Part shown: one piece after another, positions 20,278-30,335 of the stretch | How positions within the stretch are numbered: the stretch's first letter is position 1 | Layout of the letters: each line of letters opens with the position of its first letter | DNA from: Cladophialophora immunda | Lineage: Eukaryota; Ascomycota; Eurotiomycetes; Chaetothyriales; Herpotrichiellaceae | Assembly: GCF_000835495.1 (NCBI RefSeq) | Contig: NW_015622545.1 | Span: 1,178,001 to 1,242,000, forward strand | Length of the DNA stretch: 64,000 nucleotides | Direction: 5' to 3' | The notes under the pieces: model-generated | Database searches by the model: none | What the model saw: the letters and a program-made list of their open reading frames with translations, nothing else | What the model was told of the DNA's origin: nothing | Translations under genes and position numbers: made by a program

Positions 20278-21584
20278 GAAGTTAGGCTCTCTTATAGTCA
20301 CGACTTTAGCTGGGAGTTAGGAATGCAAGGATATTTAGTTTCACATAATCCGCTTACTAAAGGCTAGACGTAGGTGAGGAATACGAAGAGGCTAGTCTCG
20401 TTTAGATTTCATAAGAATATATTGCCGTAAAGTGAATCGATGTACTTAGTAGAGTTTTACTTTTAGCGATAGGGGGTTACAGTACGACTTTCATTAGCCT
20501 CACTATACTAATCGTCTATATTATAAGCGTAGGTCCGCCTATCCTACGCTATAGAGGAGTAATAAATCCATACGCGCTTAGGGAGAGCGCCTTTAGCTAC
20601 GAGCTCCAGATTATTCAAGTTTAGACATATATTAATAGACGCGAGACCTCGATCTACACTATACGTAACACCGGCCCTTTTAGTCGGTAATTATAATAAT
20701 ATTAGAGTCTCTTAAATAGGAGTTATAAAAGGATATACCTTATGTAAATTCGTTAGAATTAATAGAGTAATTATATCCGCTACACCTAATAATGCTAGCT
20801 ATATTACAATTACGCCTCCGTAAAATATTCTTATCGGTTCGTATAGGGTCGATTACTAGATAGGTGTATTTTAGTCGAGAGCCGTAGGATACTCTCCACC
20901 TAGAAGCTACGGGCTCCCTTCAGTCGCATGCTAGACTAATCGTCCTATAACTAAGGGACTAACGATGGACGTAGGAGGGGCGTTAATACACATCATCGGC
21001 CATTTTAAGGGCGACTACCCGAGACGACGACGCATAAACATATCCTGTATCTCCATACCGTAATAATTAGGCGATAGTGATGATGAATTTCTCCCTAAAT
21101 GACAGTGATGGCCGCCCTCGTCGTCTTACTACGCGTTATTGGGTAAGAGATGGAAGCGGTTATGTGAGAGGGTTCTCGGGCAGATTTCACGATCGACTCT
21201 TCTAGCGAGAGAGTAATAAATACACAACATAATCGAGATCTGGGGATTAGGGGCCGGAACCCCAGCTTTAGATTCCATGGTGGTAATACTGCGCCTCAGT
21301 ATTCTCTCGACTGGCTCTTTGAACAGTGGCCTCATGCAGAGAGAGTTGGTTTCTTGAGCGCTCGATTCGAAGATCCCGTCAAAGTAGTCAATGAAGCTGG
21401 TCTCTTCGGCTGGCATGTCATTGAATAGTTGAACTGCGAGCTCCTGCAATAAGTTGCTACTGTTGTAAAAGGGACTGTGGATCAGTAACAGACGACATAA
21501 TGACTCGAACATCTCGAGTTCCCAGTCACGAGAAGTCGCAGGCGCAAATTCGAGATCCCTAGATGCATCGACCCTGGGGTCCAT
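20278..21584 (-). pseudogene. Unrecognised gene beside the hAT transposase, copy 2; first 151 codons open
   Basis: The ATG at 21584 opens 151 intact codons (MDPRVDASRDLEFAPATSRD, then DWELEMFESLCRLLLIHSPF and MRPLFKEPVERILRRSITT) ending in two TAG/TAA at 21129. The frame then continues with scattered Gln-to-stop changes to about 20290, with hydrophobic stretches (FYGGVIVI, LALLGVADIITLLILTN). The N-terminal part is helical and acidic. It lies head-on to the hAT transposase tail at 21596-22036, only ~12 bp apart, so either a captured gene or a junction of two elements. Copy 1 (7600-8679) lacks the first ~75 codons. Family unknown. Confidence 0.5.
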
Positions 21585-21595
21585 TCCAGCGCGCC

Positions 21596-22036
21596 ATAAT
21601 TAAGTCTATGATCGAAAAGAACAGAGGGATTTAGGAGAAACTCTATAAGCTAAATTCGCCTGAGAACGGTTCTAAGGAGCCTCGGTCCTCTCTATCTACA
21701 TTTATTAATTAAATCTAGAGATCTGAGCCCCGTACACTAGAGGACGTCTTCGATTACTATATTAATGGCGGCCCGACCCCCTTAATCGATTAGAAGGCCG
21801 AGAACCTATTCCGCTGGTGGATGACCTACGAGTATCGCGCTCTTCGCTAGTGGGCCTTTAACACTCTATCAATACCTATAACATTTACTGAACTTGAGAG
21901 GGTCTTTAGTTAGTTAAAGAGGACGGTTATAGACGATCGTAATCGTCTTGCGGTGTCGACTTTTCAGGCCGCGCATTACCTGAAACACTGGGATAGCTAC
22001 GGCCTATACCGCATTAGGCAAGTCGGTACGGAATAA
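21596..22036 (+). pseudogene. hAT transposase, C-terminal part, copy 2
   Basis: The frame ends at TAA 22034-22036. It shows the hATC dimerisation region: LSIPITFTELERVFS, then LKRTVIDDRNRLAVSTFQAA and HYLKHW, preceded by NLFRWWMTYEYRALR. Stops replace Gln or Trp at four or more sites. The N-terminal BED finger and catalytic core are absent; the frame begins at a junction with the divergent gene at 21584. The inverted repeat of the element ends at 22101. Confidence 0.75.
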
Positions 22037-22091
22037 CGTCATTCTAGCCAATTAGGTTATAGGGAATCGATTTATCGAGCAATCGATTCCT

Positions 22092-22101
22092 GGCAACGCT
22101 G
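22092..22101. repeat. hAT terminal inverted repeat, right end of copy 2
   Basis: GGCAACGCTG preceded by GAATCGATTTATCGAGCAAT-type subterminal repeats; complement of the left end at 7305. The flank beyond it (GTCACGGCC) is the complement of the flank left of copy 1, so element plus flank were duplicated together. Confidence 0.7.
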
Positions 22102-22183
22102 GTCACGGCCCCCCACAACTCGTATCTTCCTGGATCAATCTTGCTCCTCCTCGTGACTCGCTTTGATCTTTGCCCTCCACCGG

Positions 22184-22510
22184 TTATCTCTTCCTAGTTC
22201 CAAGCTTTGTCCATACTGTGATACGACCTAACGCTTCTATCTTAATGCGACTGAACTCCTGTATCTTGACGGCGGCACTATAGTCGTCGGTCTGATGACG
22301 TCCCTATGAGGTAGGGTCGTATGGTACGCCGTATGATTCAACCTTGATTACGCCAGCGGGAGGGCGAGGGTGCATAAGAGCTTTGAGAACGTGAGGATCA
22401 CCTCGAAGGACGTAGTCGGGGGTTAGCTTTGCGCCTGTAGGGTTAATATACTAGAAGGATTTGAATAGGTTCGTCGTCGCCTCGCGGTGGATTTCGTCTT
22501 CGTACCCCTA
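22184..22510 (-). pseudogene. SNF2 helicase C-terminus, inverted second copy
   Basis: The complement matches 6590-6895 with few differences and ends at the same stop (22184-22186). It holds only the last ~100 codons, after helicase motif VI. Its 3' flank continues into the sequence where LTR-C is inserted in copy 1, here uninterrupted. The rest of the helicase is replaced by unrelated sequence from about 22510. Confidence 0.75.
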
Positions 22511-22553
22511 AGACACAATAAGGATCGAGAACTTCGACAACATCGTCGAGCGC

Positions 22554-23200
22554 ATGACTAAGGGCCCCAGCGCTACGCCCAAGGAGTGGTACGAGTATAG
22601 GGACGGGTATAGTGGCGAGTTATCGATGATGTACTACCGCGAGTTCCATTCCATGAAGAGGATCGTGAAGATGGTCAGGCGTCTGACTGCCAATAGACGC
22701 GCTAACACGTACAGCTGGTCGGGCACCAGCGTGAGCATGAATGTGCTCCGAGACTGGAGCCTCGACACCTATGCGTCGATAATGATCCGCATGAACAAGT
22801 GGGACGATTAGACCGGCCAGCTCATTCAGAGTCGAACTCGAATGATGAGTTGGAGACCTATACCAACAGGGACACGCATAGGCTGCTGTTCACGTTTCGC
22901 GGGGTTGTCAGCGTGTGTGGGGCCGCCACCAGCGTCTACTTCATCTGTAAGGAGGGGCTCATGAACATCATTCCGTGCGACGAGAGGACCGAGGAGGCGC
23001 CCTAGTCACTCTCTTTAAGCTAACTAAGTGCTCAACGACCAGACGGATCATCGTCTCGTACCACACCGGGCGCATAAATAGCGACGTGGACACAAAGAAT
23101 CCTGCTATCAATGCATTCGTTAAAGAGCCATTGTTGCAAGTAGTGGTGGCCTTTGGGACATCAAGAGGCGCGATTCATTCGCGAAACGGGAGCACTTAAG
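22554..23200 (+). pseudogene. Unrecognised coding shreds
   Basis: The frame from 22554 (TKGPSATPKEWYEYRDGYSG, then ELSMMYYREFHSMKRIVKMV and MNVLRDWSLDTYASIMIRM) stays open for 85 codons, then overlaps a second frame (22799-23005) and a third (22975-23199). The codon quality looks real, and the change of frame suggests indels in a former gene. There is no ATG at the true left edge. No family recognised. Confidence 0.35.
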
Positions 23201-23830
23201 GTTTTCACGGTGCTTATGCTGGTAAGTATTCCCGAACGGATAATCCAGAAGACAATTAGAACTCGCTACTACTTATCGGGATTAAACAGTGAGTAGTCTA
23301 TACAAGGTGAAATAGAGTATTACTACTTAAATCGATCAATCCTCGTATACTATCGATAACGATATATGTCGGTCCAGCATAGCTTAAGAGCTTTTTTAAT
23401 AAATCATTCGTAGCATTCACATTTCGTATCTAAAATCGAACTCGACGCTAGACGGTCCCCTCACAACGGCTTAAGGGAATAAATGCCGGATTATAAAAGC
23501 TTTCTGACACCCTATACGTCTCCCTCTTAGACGTAGATAAGAATCATTTCGAGATAACTATGTCATTCCGATCTATTGACTGATACTATTAGGAATTTTG
23601 ATAGCGTCACCAGCGTAAATATCAGATTCATATAGTTCACTAACAAGTAAGTAGATGGTAGGACCGGTTCAATAACTGTGTACTTCAATCCGCAGCTAAC
23701 GACGGGTAGATATACTTAACGTTCCGCAATTCGAGAGTTCCTTTAACTTCTACGTTTATAGTATATCAGTAGTAAGATAAGGCCCGCTGTCTTCCTCTCG
23801 TCCAAAATCGGGTCTTACTTTAGATTAGCG
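23200..23830. other. No gene seen
   Basis: AT-shifted, stop-dense sequence in all frames; probably old repeat or gene debris. Confidence 0.3.
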
Positions 23831-23859
23831 AGATTGCGGCGCTCGATACTTAGAAATAA

Positions 23860-24000
23860 GAATAATAAACTCGACGAAAGTACAGTTCTATATTTATCAG
23901 TAAACAAGAAAATCAACGATCGCTTACCGAGCTTTGACGACCAGGCTTCGTTACCCTATATTAACGCGGTGGTCAGATGTTTTGTAGCAGCGTCTGGTCG
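23860..24000 (+). pseudogene. Cytochrome P450 fragment
   Basis: One short frame reads NKKINDRLPSFDDQASLPYI then NAVVR. The pattern D-R-L-P-x-F-x-D-x-x-S-L-P-Y-x-x-A is the stretch just before the ExxR helix of fungal P450s. Neither ExxR nor the haem Cys loop can be found in the 350 bp that follow, so only a shred remains. Confidence 0.45.
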
Positions 24001-24352
24001 GTATAAGTATCTAGCGCCGACGTCGCTTCGTCGAAGAACAACAACATCATTGAACTGCTGGAACTTTACGACATTGAGGATGCCGTCATTGGCTCTCTGG
24101 GTCTTTGGCAACCTCTTCGGCCATTTCTCTGGATGCATGTTCAAATGACGGAGTCGTGACAAACGATTTGGGAGGGTTGCTCTACGAGTAGATCCGCAAC
24201 TATGTCGTCAGCGAATGTGTCGGGATCATTTCGAGCGCAGATGCAGATTTGAAATTACTGCGATTCTGGATAGTGCTTTTTGGAGAACTTAAGCCGTGGA
24301 TTTCTTCTTTGGACGCTCTCATGCCAGGATTCTGTCAAGTCGCCGTCCCACC

Positions 24353-24675
24353 TGTGGAATATCGCCATTTAGGCGTATGGCCTAATTAGGCCTAGCGTCT
24401 TATCACGTGACTAGTTAACGCTACTAGTCTATACTAGATCACGTGATATAGGCGGTGGCGTTAAGGGTGGCGTTACTATAACGTGATTGACTACTAATAG
24501 TGATTAGAAATCTACCTTCGAGGTATTTCTATCACTATCTAGTAGTGTTTCCTTTGTCTATATAAGAGCGTTCTCTCCTCTCAGATAGTTAACAAAACTA
24601 AGCTTCTTAACAGTCACGTACATTACCTAAAAGGGTACGATCCTATGAGCCAATCTACTCTATGTCCTCCGAACA
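24353..24675 (+). repeat. Solo LTR, family C (323 bp), near-perfect target duplication
   Basis: Starts TGTGGAATATCGCC and ends CCTCCGAACA, aligned over its full length with 6908-7229. Flanks are CCACC and CCACT, a 5-bp duplication with one C-to-T change. TATATAAG at about 24558 would be the LTR promoter. Confidence 0.85.
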
Positions 24676-24950
24676 CCACTAAATCATCTCAATCATCAAG
24701 GGAGATAGTCGAAGTTGAATAAATCCATTAGACCGGGAAAGTTAGGCGCGGCTTTCAAAAACTCCTGGACGAGTGGTTCTTACGTTCTCATGATGTATTT
24801 GAGCGCCTTTCCGGTCACGATAACATTCCGAAATACGGCTCTTCAGCGACAACATCCGCGTTTGCGCCGCCGTCGTAGAGCGGCATCGATCAACTACAGC
24901 ATGCGACGCATAGGGTCGGACCCGATGAACCCGGCGTTCGCCTCGCCTGG

Positions 24951-25030
24951 TATCACGGCGCAACCTAGAACAGGAAAGATCACTGTTAAGGGTGCAATTA
25001 TAACATGAATTCTGAGACGAAGGAGTCTAA
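24951..25030 (+). repeat. Second copy of the 80-bp repeat at 3038
   Basis: About 69 of 80 positions agree with 3038-3117. In the overlapping frame (ending AAA GGT GCA ATT ATA ACA TGA) it forms the last residues of a 97-codon plus frame (24715-25008) that is not recognised. GITAQPRTGKITVKGAI here against SITAQSTTGEIAVTGAI there supports a former coding end. Confidence 0.55.
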
Positions 25031-25377
25031 CTAACGGTGGTGCGGTGAATGACACGCCGCCGCTATGCGAGGGCGGGGAACGGAATTGACAACCATTTTC
25101 GGTAGTGGATGAGGGGACCGCTTGAGAAGATCGGACGGGTCTCGTGGGCTGTCTGTCATGGAGAGCCTGTTTTGGAGCCTCAGCAGGCGAGATGAGTCAG
25201 GTCAGAGTTCCTTCGAATGGTCTCTCCAGACTCAGCGCATGCTTTCCCTCATCTGCCAGCAATTGCGATTTGACAGGGACCTTCTCTTGTATTTGTTCAT
25301 AGCTTGTCATTTCTGCGTTGCTTTGTCGTTTCTTTAAACTTTCCATTGTGGGATGTTTAGATCTGCGCATTTTTAAC

Positions 25378-26717
25378 ATGGCGGAGAAGAATATCGTGGT
25401 TATCGGGTGAGTTTGCTATGTAGGTTAGCATTCATGGTGCACACAGGTGCTGACGCACACCAGCACAGGTGTTTCTGGCTTGACCACGGCGCTGCTATTG
25501 TCGCAAGACCCGCAATATCGAATCGTCGTTGCCGCAAAGCACATGCCCGGCGATTATGACAAGGAGTATGCGTCGCCTTGGGCAGGTGCCAGTTACATGA
25601 CGTTAGTAGAACCCCCATCGCGAATTTTTCATCGAGACGCTCCACTCACGTTGATGCCACAGCCTATCGTTACGAGGCAGTCAAGAGTCAAAATGGGAGG
25701 GAAGCACTTGGAAAGTGCTCCAGGATCTCGTCAGAAATCGCCCTGGTGCCGGCATTCACTTCCAAGGCAAGTCACCCTGACTCCGACGCTCGCAAATGTG
25801 TGAGGTATTTCTTCGATTCGGGCAACTATTAACACATAAGTGTTTAGATTGCGAAATTCATCAACGAGCAAAAGATGTGGGAACTCCTTCGGGAGACGGG
25901 TATTCTGAGCTCTCCTCGGTGGACCCGTGGTTCAAGACAATAGTGCTAAATGTTAGATGGACAGTCCTCCATCTTGTACGTTCATTCATGTTAACGTGTA
26001 AATCCAGTTCCACCAGCTCGATACACCCTCGGATGCTGACTCGGCTACCCTTTGCATGTCTGTGTGTATCAACACTGCCATCTACCTACCGTGGCTGGTA
26101 TCCCAGTGCCTCGAACGAAAGGTCACATTCAAGCGGAAGCAGTTCAAACATGTCCGGGATGCGGCGGCTCCAAGCATCCATCCCGCTGAGAAGGTCGACC
26201 TGGTGGTCAATTGTTCGGGGTTGATGGCCTCCAAATTGGGGGCCGTGGAAGACGACAAAATGTATCCCGCTCGAGGCCAGGTGGTTCTCGTCCGCAATGA
26301 ATCCGACAAGATCATGGGTGTCACTGGCACCCACGACTCCGGAGATGAGCCATAGTATGTTACTTGATGACTCGTGCCGCAGGAGGTGGCACAGTCTTGG
26401 GTGGCACATATCAAAAAGGCAATCGCAACACACAGCCTGAACCTGAGTTGGCCGAAAGGATCATGAAACGTGCTGTGATTCTGTGCCCGAGCCTGACTGG
26501 GGGCAAGGGAATTGAGCATTTGGACGTCATGCGGCATTCGGTGGGCTTCCGAACTTGTAGAGAGGGTGGCACGAGGATCGAAAAGGAGCAGATCGATGGT
26601 CTATGGGTGGTGCATAATTACGGCCACGGCAGTGGCGGATATCAATCATCATACAGCTGTGCCGAAGAGGCAGTTCGAGCGGTTCACGACGCATTCGGCA
26701 TGCGGGCTAAATTATAG
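25378..26717 (+). pseudogene. D-amino-acid oxidase, FAD-dependent, with a stop and 5-nt frameshift
   Basis: Deaminates D-amino acids to 2-oxo acids, ammonia and H2O2 in peroxisomes. Exon 1 (25378-25406) starts MAEKNIVVIG; exon 2 (25464-25601) completes the dinucleotide fold as GTGVSGLTTALLLSQDP and has SPWAGASYM. Exon 3 (25663-25766) carries WKVLQDLVRNRPGAGIHFQ; exon 4 (25848-25951) SSVDPWFKTIVLN; exon 5 from 26008 has VCINTAIYLPWLVSQCLERK, VDLVVNCSGLMASKLG and YPARGQVVLVRNE. After GDEP a TAG (26353-26355) and five extra bases precede the conserved MTRAAGGGTVLGGTYQ, WVVHNYGHGSGGYQSSY and the end RAKL. AKL is a peroxisomal type-1 signal. The intron after exon 3 would use a GC donor. Splice sites are my reading from the known protein pattern. 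The lesion suggests a recent pseudogene, or an assembly error. Confidence 0.85.
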
Positions 26718-26794
26718 GATCTCGAGCACGTTCTAGATATCTATGTTGCCACTAGAGGTGCCCATCATGGTCACAACAACGACCGAGAGATGGA

Positions 26795-27258
26795 GTGAGA
26801 AGAGCGGAGTCGGGCAGAATAGATCTAGATACGATGGTGGTATTGCTCTCTACAGCATGGACCCAAGCGAGATGTCAGGAAAACAATGATCGATCACCCT
26901 TTGATATAGCGAGTAACAGGCCCGAACGCGCACTTAGACCATATGAGGCAACGCTATTCGCCTTGTTGGGGATATGCCACGCATCGTCCAAGCGGAGCCC
27001 AGCAGGAAAAGGGTCTGTAGGATCCGGTACATGTTGCGTGAAACTGGTGACTCACGCACTGCCTGTGATGTTGGGCAATACAACACTAAGGCCCATCATA
27101 GGAGCCCCCTTGGAAACTCCACGTATGTATCCGATGAACTCACTGCAGGTGGTGCTTCGGCGCCTCAATTTCTGGCCTACCTGCAGCTGCTTCCTGGCAT
27201 GCAGAGAGTGAATGTCATGGCTGTACTGAATTTCGACCCAGCCTCAGTGAATCTGTGA
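26795..27258 (+). pseudogene. Unrecognised coding-like stretch after the oxidase gene
   Basis: Two overlapping plus frames (26795-27211 and 26974-27258) exchange coding quality; the second ends GASAPQFLAYLQLLPGMQRV then NVMAVLNFDPASVNL. GC is normal and there are no RIP stops. Possibly a frameshifted remnant of a small gene. No family recognised. Confidence 0.3.
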
Positions 27259-27491
27259 ATATCTTAAGTCCGGGGCTCCCGCTCTGGCAGGCGGCGCAGA
27301 GTACAACTGGTATTCCCAGTGGACGAGCTTTCCACTGTCACGTCGCGCGTGTTACCGTGGTGGGCTTGTGGCGGCTATGTGGAGCTCAGACATAGAAAGT
27401 ACAAAGATACACGGTAGAGACTTTCCGCCGCGGTAGAGCTTCAAGGGTCTACATGCTAGATTGTACAAGGCTGACCCTGCGAGCTGTAAGC

Positions 27492-28142
27492 TCATTTCCA
27501 CAGTCCCACTAAGCCCTCTGAGGTGGTACTAAAGATGGGATCTTTCTCTGGCTTGGGCACTGCCCAGACCGTTTCGTAGTTCCCCTCACTGTCTCCGCCG
27601 AAGGCCCAATCCCACACGCTTCCATTGGGGTAGCAGCCGATTATGCAGAATCCGGACACCTTAACCTCCTCGATCGTAGCCCTTTCGTCCTCGGCAGTGA
27701 TCCGATGTGTATCCCCCGGAGTCAGGAGCTTGAATTCTTCCAACGGTGGGGTATTGTACGTTTTATGCGAGACGCCGGCCGGATTGACAAAGACATCGCC
27801 TGGCTTGGCTTTCAGGTCCGCTCCTCCATCTTCCTTTCCTAAACCGTTAGTATTCTCTTCGAGGTCATCGAACGTGTCGGCCACACCGAAGCGGATTATT
27901 GTAGTGCTATTCAGCACCGCCATGCACTCATAGGCGGATGAGTGGTAACGAGAGCTCTGAGTCTTTCCATATCGTGTCATCCACTGTACGGACCACCCAT
28001 TCTTGACGAACCTGTCGTAGAATGCTAGCTGCATATTCCTTTCCTTGCCCCCTGGGAGAGCATTTCGGTAGTGGAGGAGAGGATATGGTGAATTCGGAAT
28101 CTTTGCAGTCGGCGGCAAGTGATATGCTTTGACCTCAGCCAC
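27492..28142 (-). CDS. Cupin-domain protein (YjlB-like), intact
   Basis: A single 216-codon exon with no stops. Residues ~65-150 form a cupin barrel: YHSSAYECMAVLNSTTIIRF is the first motif region (the His/Glu pair H-x-x-x-Y-E), and KPGDVFVNPAGVSHKTYN carries the second motif (G-D-x-x-x-x-P-x-x-x-x-H). The layout recalls the bacterial YjlB and fungal cupins of ~200 residues. These bind a metal, but their substrates are mostly unknown. It lies between a D-amino-acid oxidase and an aldehyde dehydrogenase, divergent from the latter, so a role in amino-acid breakdown is possible but only inferred. It is the only clearly intact enzyme-like gene of the group. Confidence 0.8.
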   Translation of the reverse strand: MAEVKAYHLPPTAKIPNSPYPLLHYRNALPGGKERNMQLAFYDRFVKNGWSVQWMTRYGKTQSSRYHSSAYECMAVLNSTTIIRFGVADTFDDLEENTNGLGKEDGGADLKAKPGDVFVNPAGVSHKTYNTPPLEEFKLLTPGDTHRITAEDERATIEEVKVSGFCIIGCYPNGSVWDWAFGGDSEGNYETVWAVPKPEKDPIFSTTSEGLVGLWK

Positions 28143-28814
28143 GGTGTGATCCGTCGTGCGATGGGAGTGTGCTTCAGTGAGACAAAGGCAAACAGTGACT
28201 CAAATATATTGGTATTCCTGCATGGGCTGACATACCGTTATAAAGTGCGTGGTCATCTTTAGGTGAATCCAGGGCTGACCTGGACGTGGAATCGCCACGA
28301 TTGCCGATGACTACGTGACAAGTACAGTGTCCACTCATGAGCGAGGAACTTACATACCTAAACACTCACTAGATGTGCTGCACCTTGGAAACTTGGGGGT
28401 CGTGTTCTGCTAGTTTGAGCCTCTGCCAATACAAAAACGGCTACAAAGTATATAAAACCGCCATCCTTAACCCGGCTCGGGTTTATCAAACAGAATCCAT
28501 CGCCCCTCAATCTTTCCGGAAGGCTAGGCATTCATCATCGCACTATTTGGGCAAATAGTTCCCGCGTCGGTTTACCCAATTCGTTCGAGGAGTGCGATAA
28601 TCGAGCGTATCTATGGGCTCACTGTAGATCAAGATTGACGATGTGGTTCCTCTGACTCGGACCAGGTACTATTGTCTCTTCGTCAGTCGCATCTGAGGCG
28701 TTCGCAGATAGAACGGTTTTTGTCGTGACTGCGTGAATCCTGGGTGTCAGCTCAACGACGCTAACCAGGACTAGAATGTCGCTGATCAAAGAAATCACCA
28801 CTCCCAACTGGCAC
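28143..28814. promoter_or_regulatory. Divergent intergenic region between cupin and aldehyde dehydrogenase
   Basis: About 670 bp separate the two divergent starts, enough for a shared promoter. A TATATAAAA box lies at about 28448 on the plus strand. No RNA gene or repeat seen. Confidence 0.35.
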
Positions 28815-30335
28815 AAATGCTAGCAGCCGATGGGGCTGTTCATCGACAATAAGAGCGTGGCTGATTCAGGGCAGTCAACCATAGGCTCCATTGATCATGC
28901 GTGAGTCAAACTCCCACTCTCTCTGACATGTGAATGGCTGACCATGGACTCCATGTGAGTATGTAGGAGGTGATCGTAATCATGCAAGCAGCTAATCCTC
29001 AAGAAGTTGATTGGGCAGTGAAAGCTGCGATCGCAGCCTTGACTCGGCCGTCCTGGAAATTCATATCGGAGACAGACTGGGGCAAGCTGACGATCAAGCT
29101 AGCAGACTTCATTGAGGCCAAAAGAGCTCCTTGCTTCTATCGATGCGTGGATAACGGTGTGCCTACCTCGGTCTATGAGCTGGACGCAGTGCAAAGTGCT
29201 CTTGGTCCAGCACAGGCAAGCCATACACGGTGGCGCTCACTGAAGATCTCCCCGAGACAATCAACACTATCCGCTACTACAGTGGCTGAGCAGGCAAGAT
29301 CTCCGGCAGGACGATTGATACCACCCCTTGAAGGTTTACGTATACAATCCGTCAGCCGATAGGTGTGCACTCGCCAATCATCCCATGGAATTATCATTTG
29401 TCGATGGTAAGCTCGATTCACCTGCCGGAATCATGGTCGCTCTCGCTGCTGGCAACACGGTGGTGCTGAAAGCCATCGAGCATACGCCATTGAGCATGCT
29501 CCGTCCTCTACCGACTCGTCAAGGAAGCTGGCTTTCCACCGGGGTTGGTCAGTTTCATCAACGGCTACGGTTGGTTGGCGGACTCAGCTCCGGTGAAGCA
29601 CCCACTGATTAACAAAATTAACTTCACTGGGTCGACCACCACGCCTCGGTTAGTCGTATCTCTTGGGGCTAAGACGCCGGAAAACATCACCTGCAAACTA
29701 GGGGCAAATCGCCCTCGGTCGTGTTCAAAGATACCGAACTTGACCAGGTAGTCAAATAGTCACACTTTAGAATCATGTCGAACCAAGGTCAGATCTGTAC
29801 AGCCACTACGCTGATTATACACACAAAGGCATCTACGAGTCACTTCTCGGTAAGTCCCAACAAGCCGTCAAGGAGATCTCGGCCGTGGGTTTTCAGTGGC
29901 AAGAAACCAATTTCCAAGGTCCGTAAGTCTCCAAGACTCAATACGACCACGTTCTGTCATTTGTAAAGGTAGGCAAAACTGAGGGTGCCACCTTGCTCAT
30001 GAGCGGTAAACCCTATCAGACTGAAAGGAAGAACGGCTGTTTCATACAGCAGAAGGTCTTGACCGACGCTAATGATCTGATGCATATAGAATAGATCTTT
30101 GGCCCCTTTGTGGTTATTTCTCATTCAAGGACGACGAGGAAGCTATATCAAGAGCAAACAATACTACCCAGTGGCTAGAGGTTGCCATCTTCACTAACCA
30201 CCTGGTGAAAGCGCACAAGGTGGCGGCTGAGATTGAGTTAGGCATGATGTGTGTCAACAGCAGTTAGGACTGAGACTTCCGAGTCCCTTTAGGCGGCGTC
30301 AAGCAGAGTGGCATCGGTGGCGAGCTCGTTGAGGC
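28815..30335 (+). pseudogene. NAD(P)-dependent aldehyde dehydrogenase, decayed
   Basis: Aldehyde dehydrogenases oxidise aldehydes to acids. Order of remnants: GLFIDNKSVADSGQSTIGSI (28830), QAANPQEVDWAVKAAIAAL (28985), SWKFISETDWGKLTIKLADF, ETINTIRYYSG, then PAGIMVALAAGNTVVLKAIE and TPLSML, PPGLVSFINGYG, INKINFTGST and TPENITCKLG. The active-site motif is SNQGQICTATT with the catalytic Cys codon at 29796-29798. FGPFVVI and PLGGVKQSGIGGEL follow near the end (30100-30320). The segments lie in all three frames, with several indels and stops, so it is dead. The last ~15 residues are missing: the sequence runs straight into the antiparallel permease remnant at about 30335. Confidence 0.85.

Noticed and set aside
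26355..26382. Intron with GTATGT donor inside the oxidase gene
   Set aside because: It would be only 28 nt long and would remove the conserved MTRAA residues while leaving a stop.
26082..26537. Minus frames of 115-151 codons across the oxidase gene
   Set aside because: Antisense of conserved D-amino-acid oxidase motifs.
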